64,000 nucleotides of DNA from Charina bottae (GCA_023362775.1 JALMGJ010000004.1:82021798-82085797); one strand, 5' to 3'. Shown: positions 25,092-35,544, counted from the stretch's first letter. The notes: generated by a model from the sequence alone, not told the origin. Numbers and translations: made by a program.

Positions 25092-26990
25092 CTTGACCAT
25101 AAATAATGCTGCAATTTCACTAAATTAATAGTGAACCAAGGAGCAACAATCTGTATTTCTTTTCATGAATATACAGTACTTCATAGAAAGTACTATGAAT
25201 TTGAGTGAAGAGGTATTGAGAAGGCAAAAATAGGATACGATGACTTTATCACATCCTGTTGACACCTCCTGGGAACGCTCAGCTACCATGAGAACCAGGA
25301 AAAGTTGTGACCTGTTTAAGGTGCTCTGAATTGTCCATGTGCACTCCAAATCGCCTTTTCTGCTTCACATTGATTAGCTGCATATCATTAGTTCTTCCAT
25401 TAATCTGCATATGCAAAGTTGTTCTGATGGCTTGATCTTCTAGGGTTATGTGTTATATAAGTGCTGTTTTACTAAACCAAATGGGAAGAACAGATACCCC
25501 CACAAAAGTATAAGTAAATGGGGATCCTAATGTACATTTATAAGTTCTGTTAATATTACTGAAATATTCTTTTTCCTATATTTCAGAGACCAATAATAAG
25601 CTTGTTTTTGCTCTCAGACATATAATCTAGTCTTATTCAAAAATAAATCCCATTGAGTTGAATAGCACTTCTTCCCAATATATGATTGCATCTTTAATTG
25701 TTGCAATCAAATGGATTAGAAAGACTGTGTTTTGCTATTTATGGAAGTGCAGATCATATTTCTCATTCTAAAATCAAAACAGCAACTCTGTTTAAGAAGC
25801 ATAAGTAGAAAAATGGCACAGACAAGATTACAAATCATCCTCACACATAAAGGATAAATGCAAGTCTTTATGTCTCAGAAACTACTTTTCCACTGTTACA
25901 TAAGATCAAAATTTTTCCACATGTCATAAATCTAATGACAAAAGATTAATGGAAACAATCAAAACTGAGTCTTCTTACAACTTCAATCATGACTGAATCT
26001 CATCAGTTTCATTATGGCCATACACTGAAAAATCAGGTCTTATATCAGGCAAAATTGTCATGAACCAAATACTCATACAAATATATCCTGAAAATCCACA
26101 GTTATCCAAACAAAACTGGGGTGATATTTCAAGTAATGCTAAAATTGATAATTCAAGTCACCATAGCAAACAGTATAAGCAAATGTCACATGATGGAAAA
26201 TACTTCAAAGCAAATGCTATGGGACACTAAGAGGAAAAACACTCTTCCTTGGACCACTGAGTAAGTCCCATCCATAATCATTAAGAATGATAGACACAGA
26301 ATAATCCAGACTAGATACCAATTCCATCAAATTACCACTTTCTGCTAATCACGAATATTAAAAGCAAATATGATTAAATTTCTTGGGGGCAGTCTTCTGA
26401 GACACTTTTTAAAAAATAATTAAATAAAAGTTCATAATCTAAAGAATAAATATGACATTTCACAAGGTAATAATCAATTTAATTTCATGGTTTCTCAATA
26501 GAGGAAGTAGGAAAGTGAAGCTCAGACTTTGTAATATAGCTAACTATTAATTATCGGCTACATTTATTATGCACAATAGAGTAAATTCTGTTGAACTTCA
26601 ATAGGGAACTAATAGGTAGGCATGTTTGCATTATTGTGTCATTAGCATTAGGAACCAGCCTTAAGAAAACTGGATAATGTAGTAAGGCAGATTGCATGAA
26701 GCTATCTCTAGTAATGTGATAATGATTCTGCTGATTTTCATTCTGATTCCTGAATTTTGTTTATACTGCTATAAAATAGTAGCTTCCAAATTGTGTCTTC
26801 TTTCCTGACAGTTTACTGATTGATTTCATATGCACATCAATATTGTATTTGTATGATGCCCATAAATAATTAGGAGTCAATTTTTGGGATTAAATTGAGG
26901 CACAGTTTTCATTTACTTATGTTAATTATCAAAACTATTGTAAGAAAAGGCCATATTATCCTTGGCTCTTTCTTGCTGAGGTCTCTGGTT
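25092..26990. other. Unassigned AT-rich region
   Basis: There is no recognised gene or repeat in these 1.9 kb. Confidence 0.4.
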
Positions 26991-27268
26991 TAGGGTATAG
27001 ATTAAAAAAAATGTAAAGGTTTCCCCCGCACATTTGTGCAGTCGTGTCTGACTCTAGGGGCCGGTGCTCATCTCCGTTTGTTAGCCAAAGAGCCAGCGTT
27101 GTCCAAAGACGCTTCCACGGTCATGTGGCTGGCATGACGCACACAGAACGCTGTTACCTTCCCACCAAAGTGGTACCTATTCATCTACTTGCATTTGCAT
27201 GCTTTCGAATTACTAGGTTGGCAAGAGCTGGGGCGAGTGCGGGAGCTCACTCTGTCACGCAGGACTGG

Positions 27269-27279
27269 GGATTTGAACC
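27269..27279 (-). promoter_or_regulatory. Box B of the SINE pol III promoter
   Basis: GGTTCAAATCC on the minus strand fits the B-box consensus exactly and lies about 40 bp after box A. Confidence 0.85.
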
Positions 27280-27320
27280 TCCGAACTTGCGATCTTCCGA
27301 TCGACAAGCCTGGTGACTTA

Positions 27321-27332
27321 CCCGCTGAGCCA
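27321..27332 (-). promoter_or_regulatory. Box A of the SINE pol III promoter
   Basis: TGGCTCAGCGGG on the minus strand fits the tRNA A-box consensus. Confidence 0.8.
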
Positions 27333-27357
27333 CCACGCCCCAATAGGGTATAGATTA

Positions 27358-27887
27358 CTTATATATAAATTATTTGTATACTTTTTTCCTAAAGGCATCA
27401 GTTTCAAGGCTACCTTAAAAAATGGAGCCTGTTGATCAGCTAGTTAAATCTAGTACTCAAAAGGAGTCATTTTAACTATCACTTTATTTATTAATTTCAC
27501 ATTTTTCTCTTCATTGAAAAGAGGGTTAAGGAAATATTTTGGCCTTAAATATTGAATGTTGAAATGAAATGGTTCTATAAAATCATATTAGTCTATAGGA
27601 GAGATTTAGCAGTACAATGTTGTTTCAAATCTTTTTCAGTACCCATGAAAATATCTGCAAAGGCAAAACTTTCATCCTTGAAATGCATACACTTGTCCTC
27701 AAATTTCATTCTGAACTTGCAGTGTTCAGTGGAAGATTGCACTGTATATCTTTTTTCCCCCTATTTTGCTCCCTGTGGAAAATAGCGTGTATCAGGAATT
27801 TGATTTAGGGACTTGAATTACACTATGGCAGAGCTTTCCAAACTTTTCATGTTGGTATGTACTGTATATGCATATTATATTTACATT
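27358..27887. other. Unassigned AT-rich stretch
   Basis: No recognised feature is present. Confidence 0.4.
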
Positions 27888-28325
27888 TGTAAGGCCCCTG
27901 GCTTACACTGTTTTACCCAAGTTCCTGAGGTTGCCAAAAGAGAGACTTGAGTCGAGGCTTGGAGATTTAAAATAACAGCATTTATTTTGGCCAAGACAAA
28001 GCTGGGTGGGGTTTCTACAGACATCATGGCAGTGAATGTCTGTGAGGAAACCTACACGCACACATCACAAGTTTGGTGCTTATATAGGGTTTCCCAGGTT
28101 CAATAAGAAAGCATCGTGAACCCTCTCCTAGAAAGGGCAAGGTTCCTGAATCTGCATTGCTAGCAGTAAGCATCCTAGAGACCTCCAGGGGCAGTCTGCA
28201 TGTCTCCTGTTATTCTAAACATCTTTGGCGAGCATTATCTAATCTAGTCCCCTTTCACCTAATTTCTAACAGCAAGCAGTTTCCAAAAGCAGAATAGCCT
28301 TGGTTAAGTTAAGCTAACCCTTACA
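27888..28325 (-). mobile_element. ERV-like solo LTR with 4-bp target duplication
   Basis: The 438-bp unit has perfect 7-bp terminal inverted repeats TGTAAGG/CCTTACA and a 4-bp duplication CATT (27884-27887 and 28326-28329). On the minus strand it shows a TATA box (CCTATATAAGC, near 28085) followed about 100 bp later by AATAAA (near 27989), the order of U3, R and U5 in a retroviral LTR. A 4-bp duplication is typical of gammaretrovirus-like ERVs. No internal ERV sequence adjoins it. It is an old endogenous copy reduced to one LTR by recombination. Confidence 0.72.
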
Positions 28326-28533
28326 CATTCTTCTAAGTAAAAACATAAGCAACATATAAAATGATTGTGAAATAGTTCTTCTTAGCAATAAAATAGAACG
28401 TCTTGAAAAACCATGAACAAGTGAAGTTTTATGCGTAAGGATCACCTGAGGACCCTTCAGTCTTCTAAATTGGTAATTTCCCAAACATTGGAAATACACA
28501 GTACAGTAACAGCTTAGACGTTAACAAAATTAA
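28326..28533. other. Unassigned spacer between the solo LTR and copia
   Basis: Short AT-rich sequence with nothing recognised. Confidence 0.4.
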
Positions 28534-29202
28534 TGTTAGGTGATGGTTAACTACGCGGGGTTCCAGGCTTGAAGTAATCCAAACAACGTGTTGTAAGGCT
28601 AACAATATCTTTATTGATAGCATAAGGCAATAATGGATGTATAGTGCATTATTGCAAAAAGGTAAAATCAAAGCATAAGCAGAGTTCCATCACCAGAAGT
28701 GAGGAAAGAAAAAAAACATCATGGTCTGTGCAAAGACCAGGCAAAGACCAGGCATGGTTACAGTTCAGATACAAGTACATGCAGATAGCAGCCTACATAA
28801 AGAACAGAAGACATATATGTGTAGAACATAAGTATAAAGGACTACCCATGGTTCATAGCTCACATGTGATTAGTTTAAACATGAGCATCTCTTTCAGTAT
28901 AGCATTTCTGGTAGTAATTGTACTTACTATAAAGCATCACACGATGGCAGTGTTGTGTATTGGCCTTTTTTTGAGCTATAGTTGTTTTGAGAACAGTCCT
29001 GATTACGGGTTTATTTTGTCTAGCTAGAAATATCTCAGCACCTGCCATCTACGTCTCAGATGTTTTGAGAACCAAACTTACAATGCGGAAAACAATGTAG
29101 ATTGTTTTCACTTGTATTTTTCCACTCTCTGGCCAGACACAGTGGAAGAAAATGCCATGCGTTTAATTCTGCATAGAATGCTTTAACCAAATAATCTTAA
29201 CA
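28534..29202 (-). repeat. 3' LTR of the copia element
   Basis: The LTR is 669 bp and, on the plus strand, runs from TGTTAGG to CTTAACA, so TG...CA termini are intact. On the minus strand, AATAAA at 28615-28610 can serve as polyadenylation signal. The purine tract GCGGAAGGGG abuts it at 29212-29203. It differs from the 5' LTR only at 28872 (A here, G at 33699). Confidence 0.93.
28610..28615 (-). promoter_or_regulatory. Candidate polyadenylation signal in the copia 3' LTR
   Basis: AATAAA is read on the minus strand about 80 nt before the end of the LTR, a normal position for the R region. Confidence 0.55.
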
Positions 29203-29212
29203 CCCCTTCCGC
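29203..29212 (-). promoter_or_regulatory. Copia polypurine tract
   Basis: GCGGAAGGGG on the minus strand directly precedes the TGTTAAG start of the 3' LTR. This is where plus-strand DNA synthesis is primed in LTR retrotransposons. Confidence 0.8.
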
Positions 29213-29278
29213 ATGGATTTTTTGAAACACTGTGGGGGAAAACTGTTATTTCAAAAGCACACAGAGACACAAATGATT

Positions 29279-32200
29279 TTATTTCAGACACATTTGTTCC
29301 AATCCCAATCTGTTTACCATGGTTATATGTTTTGTAGGAGAAAGTGCTTTCGTGAGAACGTCTGCGATATTTAGTTCAGATGGACAATACTCTAATTGTA
29401 TAAATTTTTCCTGAATTGCATGCCTCACATTTTGGTATTTTACATGGATGTATTTCGTGCGATTATTGACATTTTCCGAAGCAGCTAGAGATAGACAGGA
29501 TTGGGAATCTTCATACATTGTTATTGGTGTATTTATATTTACAGATAAATCTGTAAACAATTGTTTTAACCAATACGTTTCATTGATTGCCTCACTGAGG
29601 GCCGCAAATTCGGCTTCGCAGGTAGAAACGGCAATTAATGTTTGTTTTCTTGCTCTCCAGGCAATGGGTGTATTTGCAAACAAACAAACAAAACCACTCA
29701 CAGACTTTCTGTCTCTCTCTTCTGCAAAAGAGCTGTCAGCATAAATCACAGGCATTTCAGCCTTGGTGGCTGATATTTTGAGACAAAGATCAGCTGTGCC
29801 TTTTAGATAGCGTAGGACCCTCTTTAAACCTGTCCAATCCCGCATGGATGGTTTGGCAACCTTACGACTAAGCACTCCAACTGAGTAAGCTAAGTCAGGG
29901 CGTGTCCATTGTGTTAAGTGTAGCAAACTTCCTACAGCTGAGTGATACAATGCAGGTTGAGGACAAGGTTCCTCACATGCATCACCCTTTAGGAAATCAA
30001 GAGTCATTGGTGTTTTGGTTGGTTTTGCATTTGACATTTCAAGTTGACTCAACAATTGGTCAATTTTTCTTTTCTGACTCAGATAGAACTCACCACTCTG
30101 AGCTCTAGTGACTTCAACACCTAGATAGTATTTCAGCTCACCTGGGTCTTTCAATTGAAAGTACTGTCTCAATTGTGTTGCAAACTCTTGTACAAGGTGC
30201 AAAGAACCAGTTGCTAGGCAAAAATCATCAACATACGTTAGCAACACTGTGTAATCACTTCCAGAACCTCTTACATACACACAAGGATCAGCAACAGACT
30301 TCTTAAACTTTAGCTCTAACAAAGCCTTATCTAAACATTGATGCCAACAACGTCCGGCCTGCTTCAGTCCGTACAGCGCCTTGCGCAGTCTGTACACCTT
30401 CTGAGAATTGTCACAAGCATAGCCAGGAGCCTGCTTCATGTACACAGTTTCAGGGAGCTCTGCATTCAAATATGCTGTGTCAACATCAAAATGATGGACA
30501 ACAAGTCCACGCTGTGCAGCCAGAGAAAGTACCATACGTAAAGACTCTGGTCTAGCTGTGGGTGCATATGTGAGATCATAGTTCAAAAACCTCTCCTGTG
30601 CAAATCCCTGAGCAACAAGCCTGGCTTTGTACTGCACTGTATTATCAGGAAGAAGTTTCTTTCTGAAAACCCATCTGGAACCAACAGCTTTCTGGGATGG
30701 GGGCAAATCAGTGACCTCAAACACCTTTTGACTCACTAATGCCTCAAACTCCTTATCCATCACTGTGTTCCACTTCTCTTGCTCTTCAACAGGCAGATGC
30801 AACATCTCCTGGAAAGACTGAGGTTCACAGGTAATCTGACACACTCTCACCTGCTGAATCACAAATCTGTCAGGCTTCACACCCTTTGTGGAGCGTGCAG
30901 ACCTACGAGGAATTACCACTGCCTCTTCCTCATCACTGTCCTCTGCCTTTTCACTACCTGAATCCCCCTTCAGATCCTGAACCTGCTCAGGTGAAATTTC
31001 CTCTTCCTTCACCTGAGGGGATCCTCTCACCACACTAGGAGACTGGGAACCAGAAGGCAGCTGAACTGGTTGTTGTCCAGCCACAGGAGCATGGACAGTT
31101 GGCTGTACACTAGATTGCAACAATACTTCTGAACTAGCATTCAACCTATCCCAACCAGTAGGGTGCTCAAAATTAGCACTTCTAGAGATTACTACACGAC
31201 CATAGCCTGCAGAAAAACGGTAACCCTTAGATCTAGATGAATAACCAACAAACCTTAAGCGTTGTGCTTTTGGCTGGTTCTTCCTTCGCTGAGACTTAGG
31301 AATATGCACATATGCAAATGTTCCAAAAACACGCAGATGCTTCAGCGAAGGGCGCTTGCCAAACAAAAGGAAATAAGGAACTTCATTTACAGCTGAATTC
31401 CACACCCTGTTAGTCAGATACACTGCAGTCATGGTAGCCTCACCCCAAAAACGGGCTGGCACCTGGGCATCTAACATCAGGCTATTTCTAATGGTATTAA
31501 CAACACCAATCTTCCTTTCAGCTATTCCGTTCTCAGCAGGAACACCAACATTGGCAAGTCTATGGGAGATTCCTTTTCTACGAAGCCAATTCTGAAACTC
31601 ATGGCCTAGAAACTCTCCTCCACAATCCGATTGAAATTGACCTACTTGATAGCCATAATTTCTTTCCACCATTGCAACAAACTCCTTAAAGCGAGCAAAA
31701 GCCTCCGCTTTAGATTTGAGCAAATAACAAAACGTATAGCGAGTATGGTCATCCACCAAAAGGAACATGAAACGCGCCCCCCCCTCACTAGGAGCATTGG
31801 GGCCGGCTAAGTCTCCATGAACCAACTGAAAAGGCCTAGTTGACACTCTGTCACTTTTTCTAGCAATAGGAGCAGCCTTAATTTTAGATTGTTTGCACAC
31901 AGTACAATCAAGAAAGTCATCACACTTTTTGGATCCTAACTCAGGATACACCTTGGCCAGTTGGGACAAACTTCCCCACCCGGGATGTCCCAGAACTCTG
32001 TGATAATAGTGAATGCATTTGTTATGTGGGGGAACATTGGAAATACAATTTCCTGACACAACCCCCTGCTTAGGAAGCATTTCATACAATTGATTCACTA
32101 ACTTCCCCCTAGCACATTCTATCCCATCTTTTGCAATAGAACATCCAGTACCCTTGAACACAACAGTATAACCAGACTTTACCAGGGCTGGAACGCTAAG

Positions 32201-33238
32201 GAGGGAAAAGTCAAGTGTAGGTACACACAACACATTTTGCATATTTACCCCCAAACAAGGAATGTATACTTCACCCTGAAAGGACACATCAGCCATAGAT
32301 CCATCAGCCAGAGCAACCTGTTGGACTTTAGGCTTGCTTTTTGATAACAACAACTGTTCATTGTTGACAATGATTTGACTACAGGCTGAGTCCAAAAGCC
32401 AAGTCTCTGGGGAACGTCTACTCACAGCCGTGAGCAAAGCAGACACCTGGGTACGTTGTCTAGGCGCTTGTTTCCCCTTCTTTCGTACGAACCTCTTTCC
32501 ACTGGCTCCACCAGCTGGGCGAGGTGGCTGGGGACAGTCTCTCATGAAGTGTTGGGTCGAGTTGCACCGGAAACATCTCCTCACAGCACACGCAGCCTCT
32601 GTTCCAACTGGAAAACGCTGAGCTGAAGCCTCAGGAACAGCAACAGATGACTTACTCTGCATCCTCTCCAAATCACGAGCTTGCTGGATTTCTTGCAGGC
32701 GATTTGTAAGATAATCCACAGTTAGGTCTTGGGGCCTCAACGTCTGAGTTGCCTCGATGAGCATGTCAAAGCTCTTGTCCAAGCTTGACAGGATGATACA
32801 AGCTCTCTGGGTATCAGGGATCACAACATCCCGGTCCTCAAGTTCAAGAAACAAAGTCTTGACTTTATGGAGGTGGGTCATCACGTTTCCACCAGGCTGC
32901 AGCTTCAAGTTGTAAAGCTGACGTGATATACCAACAATGGCAGCAGAGGTTTGCTTGGAATAAAGGGCTTTAAGAGCTTCCCAACAGGCATGTGCGGTCT
33001 CCAAATTACTGATATGCAGTAGCTGTGATGATTCTAGTCCCAGAATCAAGTTGCCATAAGCACGATCCAAACACAACTGCACTTCTTCAGTAATAGCACC
33101 GGTTGGAGGTGCGTCTTTCACATACTTCCACAAACCTTCTTTTAGGAAGAAAGACTTGATCTTCACACACCAGGTCCGATAGTTTGTGCCATTCAAACGC
33201 TCAAAGGGCAGACTGGTTAGCCCTGCAGCAGCAGCCAT
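29279..33238 (-). CDS. Copia Gag-Pol polyprotein, intact
   Basis: One uninterrupted frame of about 1319 codons starts at the ATG at 33238; the frame is open three codons further to a GTG, which I did not use. Numbering from that GTG, the order is as follows. The Gag domain (LNGTNYRTWCVKIKSFF) spans residues 15-200. A CCHC knuckle CFRCNSTQHFMRDC is at 225-238. The protease motif LLDSACS is near 286. Integrase has H416/H421/C448/C451 and a catalytic triad D479, D541, E577 with exact D35E spacing. Reverse transcriptase has DVDTAYLNA near 921 and YVDD at 1005-1008. RNase H has D1171, E1211 and D1247. All catalytic residues I can check are present. Gag and Pol share one frame, as in Drosophila copia, so particle stoichiometry must be set some other way, such as splicing. 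It is likely transcribed from the LTR at 33361-34026. The sequence supports a potentially functional copy. Confidence 0.95.
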   Translation of the reverse strand: MAAAAGLTSLPFERLNGTNYRTWCVKIKSFFLKEGLWKYVKDAPPTGAITEEVQLCLDRAYGNLILGLESSQLLHISNLETAHACWEALKALYSKQTSAAIVGISRQLYNLKLQPGGNVMTHLHKVKTLFLELEDRDVVIPDTQRACIILSSLDKSFDMLIEATQTLRPQDLTVDYLTNRLQEIQQARDLERMQSKSSVAVPEASAQRFPVGTEAACAVRRCFRCNSTQHFMRDCPQPPRPAGGASGKRFVRKKGKQAPRQRTQVSALLTAVSRRSPETWLLDSACSQIIVNNEQLLLSKSKPKVQQVALADGSMADVSFQGEVYIPCLGVNMQNVLCVPTLDFSLLSVPALVKSGYTVVFKGTGCSIAKDGIECARGKLVNQLYEMLPKQGVVSGNCISNVPPHNKCIHYYHRVLGHPGWGSLSQLAKVYPELGSKKCDDFLDCTVCKQSKIKAAPIARKSDRVSTRPFQLVHGDLAGPNAPSEGGARFMFLLVDDHTRYTFCYLLKSKAEAFARFKEFVAMVERNYGYQVGQFQSDCGGEFLGHEFQNWLRRKGISHRLANVGVPAENGIAERKIGVVNTIRNSLMLDAQVPARFWGEATMTAVYLTNRVWNSAVNEVPYFLLFGKRPSLKHLRVFGTFAYVHIPKSQRRKNQPKAQRLRFVGYSSRSKGYRFSAGYGRVVISRSANFEHPTGWDRLNASSEVLLQSSVQPTVHAPVAGQQPVQLPSGSQSPSVVRGSPQVKEEEISPEQVQDLKGDSGSEKAEDSDEEEAVVIPRRSARSTKGVKPDRFVIQQVRVCQITCEPQSFQEMLHLPVEEQEKWNTVMDKEFEALVSQKVFEVTDLPPSQKAVGSRWVFRKKLLPDNTVQYKARLVAQGFAQERFLNYDLTYAPTARPESLRMVLSLAAQRGLVVHHFDVDTAYLNAELPETVYMKQAPGYACDNSQKVYRLRKALYGLKQAGRCWHQCLDKALLELKFKKSVADPCVYVRGSGSDYTVLLTYVDDFCLATGSLHLVQEFATQLRQYFQLKDPGELKYYLGVEVTRAQSGEFYLSQKRKIDQLLSQLEMSNAKPTKTPMTLDFLKGDACEEPCPQPALYHSAVGSLLHLTQWTRPDLAYSVGVLSRKVAKPSMRDWTGLKRVLRYLKGTADLCLKISATKAEMPVIYADSSFAEERDRKSVSGFVCLFANTPIAWRARKQTLIAVSTCEAEFAALSEAINETYWLKQLFTDLSVNINTPITMYEDSQSCLSLAASENVNNRTKYIHVKYQNVRHAIQEKFIQLEYCPSELNIADVLTKALSPTKHITMVNRLGLEQMCLK

Positions 33239-33360
33239 GCTGACCACTCAAAGAAAAACACGTTTACTTCAAAATGCAGCCTTAAAAACAAACCCCGTTG
33301 TTACAGCTAGATCCAGCGCAGCAAAGAAAAACACAAAATTCTCTCTGGGCCACCATAACC
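33239..33360 (-). promoter_or_regulatory. Copia 5' leader with half-tRNA-type primer binding site
   Basis: Directly inside the 5' LTR the minus strand reads GGTTATGGTGGCCCAG (33360-33345). Drosophila copia is known to be primed by a 5' half of initiator tRNA-Met, whose cut end reads CUGGGCCCAUAACC. The site here is complementary to it except for a 2-base insertion after GGTTATGG. A site for a tRNA 3' CCA end (TGG directly at the LTR) is not seen. The rest of the leader is about 105 nt to the ATG. Confidence 0.65.
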
Positions 33361-34026
33361 TGTTAGGTGATGGTTAACTACGCGGGGTTCCAGGCTTGAA
33401 GTAATCCAAACAACGTGTTGTAAGGCTAACAATATCTTTATTGATAGCATAAGGCAATAATGGATGTATAGTGCATTATTGCAAAAAGGTAAAATCAAAG
33501 CATAAGCAGAGTTCCATCACCAGAAGTGAGGAAAGAAAAAAAACATCATGGTCTGTGCAAAGACCAGGCAAAGACCAGGCATGGTTACAGTTCAGATACA
33601 AGTACATGCAGATAGCAGCCTACATAAAGAACAGAAGACATATATGTGTAGAACATAAGTATAAAGGACTACCCATGGTTCATAGCTCACATGTGATTGG
33701 TTTAAACATGAGCATCTCTTTCAGTATAGCATTTCTGGTAGTAATTGTACTTACTATAAAGCATCACACGATGGCAGTGTTGTGTATTGGCCTTTTTTTG
33801 AGCTATAGTTGTTTTGAGAACAGTCCTGATTACGGGTTTATTTTGTCTAGCTAGAAATATCTCAGCACCTGCCATCTACGTCTCAGATGTTTTGAGAACC
33901 AAACTTACAATGCGGAAAACAATGTAGATTGTTTTCACTTGTATTTTTCCACTCTCTGGCCAGACACAGTGGAAGAAAATGCCATGCGTTTAATTCTGCA
34001 TAGAATGCTTTAACCAAATAATCTTA
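33361..34026 (-). repeat. 5' LTR of the copia element, outer end eroded
   Basis: This LTR matches the 3' LTR over 666 bases with one substitution (33699 G versus 28872 A). The inner end TGTTAGG is intact. The outer end stops at ATCTTA, without the final ACA present in the other LTR, and the flank TTTGC does not match the left flank ATTAA. Short frames inside the LTRs (for example 33471-33854) are duplicated in both LTRs and are not treated as genes. Confidence 0.92.
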
Positions 34027-35199
34027 TTTGCAATATTATTTTCCTGTTGCCAGAAATAGCTGATTTAATTTTTTAAAAAAGAAAAATAATTGTGAAATTC
34101 AGAACAAAACTTTAATGTCATTTCAAATGATTCTAACATGAAGTTGAAATTTCAAATTCTAGATTGTGTAACCCACAGTACTATCAATCCCAAAAGCAAG
34201 AATTTTTTACAAATCTTATCTTGGACTTATATAATACAGCCACCCCAAACTTTAAAGCATGTTTATTTACACCTTTTTGCGATTTCAATAGTTGGGTTGC
34301 AAATTATATTTCTGTTGGTAATGGAAGGTGTCCCCCCTCAGCATTGTTGTGAAATAATGACATACTTTACTGCACTATGTGCTGACTGAGTGCTTCTGCC
34401 TTTGCTTCCCAAGATGACTATAACACAGATTGATGAAAGATTTGGCAGACCAGCAAAGGTTAAGGAAGCCAGCCCAGAGCAAAGTAGGGAGCCCTGACAC
34501 TGATGGAATACAGTACAATGAGTGTCTCCACATTATTGCCCTCTTCTCTGATAACAGTTGTAATATAAAAACTGACTACAGAAGAAAGGAACAAATTAAA
34601 TCCATTAATCAAACATATCTGTGCTAAACAGTTGTTGCAAAGAGAGGAACAAATGAAAAATTTACTGTTTGTATTTGTGCAAGCTGGGATGGGGAAGAAA
34701 ATTAATTATGAGGCTCCAGCTTCACTATTAGTCAATTTTTTTTTCCTTGAGGAAACTATTTATTGCTTTGTTAAAGAACAAATGAACCTCATTAGCAAGA
34801 TTAGTTTCTGTCAATAGTTTTGCACTAGGACAGACTAATAATATATACTTCAAAAGATACATTGTGGAAAATAATTTCAAACTCAAAGTCTTTTTGTTGC
34901 TTCTTAATTTATTAGGCTGTTTTTCCCCTTCCTTTTAAAAAATCTTACCAGAGTATGGCTTGTCAACTAGAGAACAAAAGTAATATGTTCATGTAATATC
35001 TCAGTATGCCATATAGACTCTTGGTTTGACTAAAAAAGTATAAATCTATATTTCACTTACACAAATTCCACTCAATATAAATTAAAGGATTCATTCACTT
35101 TTTTTAAAGTTTAACTAGACAAATGAAAGTCATGATGGGCAATTTTTATAGCACAGAGGACTTGGATAATATATAAGAAAAAAAATAACCATAGAAATT
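34027..35199. other. Unassigned AT-rich stretch
   Basis: No repeat or gene is recognised. The short frames have no recognisable domain. Confidence 0.4.
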
Positions 35200-35495
35200 G
35201 CTTCCAGGTGCAGTTCAAGATACTCGTTATTACTTATAAAGCTTTTGGCATAGGACCTGGTAAAAGCAGATAAGGACTCTCTAATAGTTCTGCCTCCCCA
35301 GTAAGATCAGGTAGACTGGGTCTGCTCCAGGTCATCTCAATTAAACAATGTCATCTATTAGGAATCTACCTTGTGGAACAGCATCCCCCTAGAGATCCAT
35401 ATGGCTCCAACCCTGATGATGTTCTAGTAATCTTCCAAAACCTGGCTTTGCACCAAGATCTGGAGTTAGATTGGTTGCTTAATCCCCATAGGTTT
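35200..35495 (+). mobile_element. CR1/L2-type LINE C-terminal fragment
   Basis: Plus-strand translation gives FQVQFKILVITYKAFGIGPG, which parallels FRVQFKVLVITFKALHGLGPGY in the copy at 1-1345. The rest of the C terminus follows with stops. Only a short, old 3' coding part remains. Confidence 0.75.
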
Positions 35496-35544
35496 TATCT
35501 TTTGGGGTAGGGGTGGGGGGATTCCTTCTGGACATTCATGAACT

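Larger units (their letters stand above)
27005..27343 (-). mobile_element. tRNA-derived SINE of Sauria-SINE type
   Basis: The insertion is flanked by a perfect 14-bp duplication TAGGGTATAGATTA (26991-27004 and 27344-27357). On the minus strand the head holds clean RNA polymerase III boxes: box A TGGCTCAGCGGG at 27332-27321 and box B GGTTCAAATCC at 27279-27269. The body continues to a tail with AGTCAGACACGACTG, which resembles the Bov-B 3' end, then a short A-rich end. SINEs with a tRNA head and Bov-B-type tail are known in squamates and are thought to use the Bov-B enzyme. The intact promoter and perfect duplication suggest a fairly young copy. Confidence 0.88.
28534..34026 (-). mobile_element. 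Nearly pristine Ty1/copia LTR retrotransposon
   Basis: This 5.5-kb element has two almost identical LTRs (28534-29202 and 33361-34026), a half-tRNA-type primer site, one long gag-pol frame and a polypurine tract, all in minus orientation. The order protease, integrase, reverse transcriptase, RNase H assigns it to Ty1/copia rather than Ty3/gypsy. The LTRs differ at one of 666 aligned bases, so the insertion is very young. The outermost bases of the 5' LTR are missing and no target duplication is seen. Copia elements are known in vertebrates but are uncommon compared with non-LTR elements. Confidence 0.95.

Noticed and set aside
29279..33238. Host gene derived from copia
   Set aside because: Flanking LTRs, PBS and PPT are present and all enzymes are intact, so it is a mobile element and not a domesticated gene.
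33471..33854. 127-codon frame inside the copia LTR, duplicated at 28644-29027
   Set aside because: It is antisense to the element and present only because the LTRs are copies. No recognisable domain.
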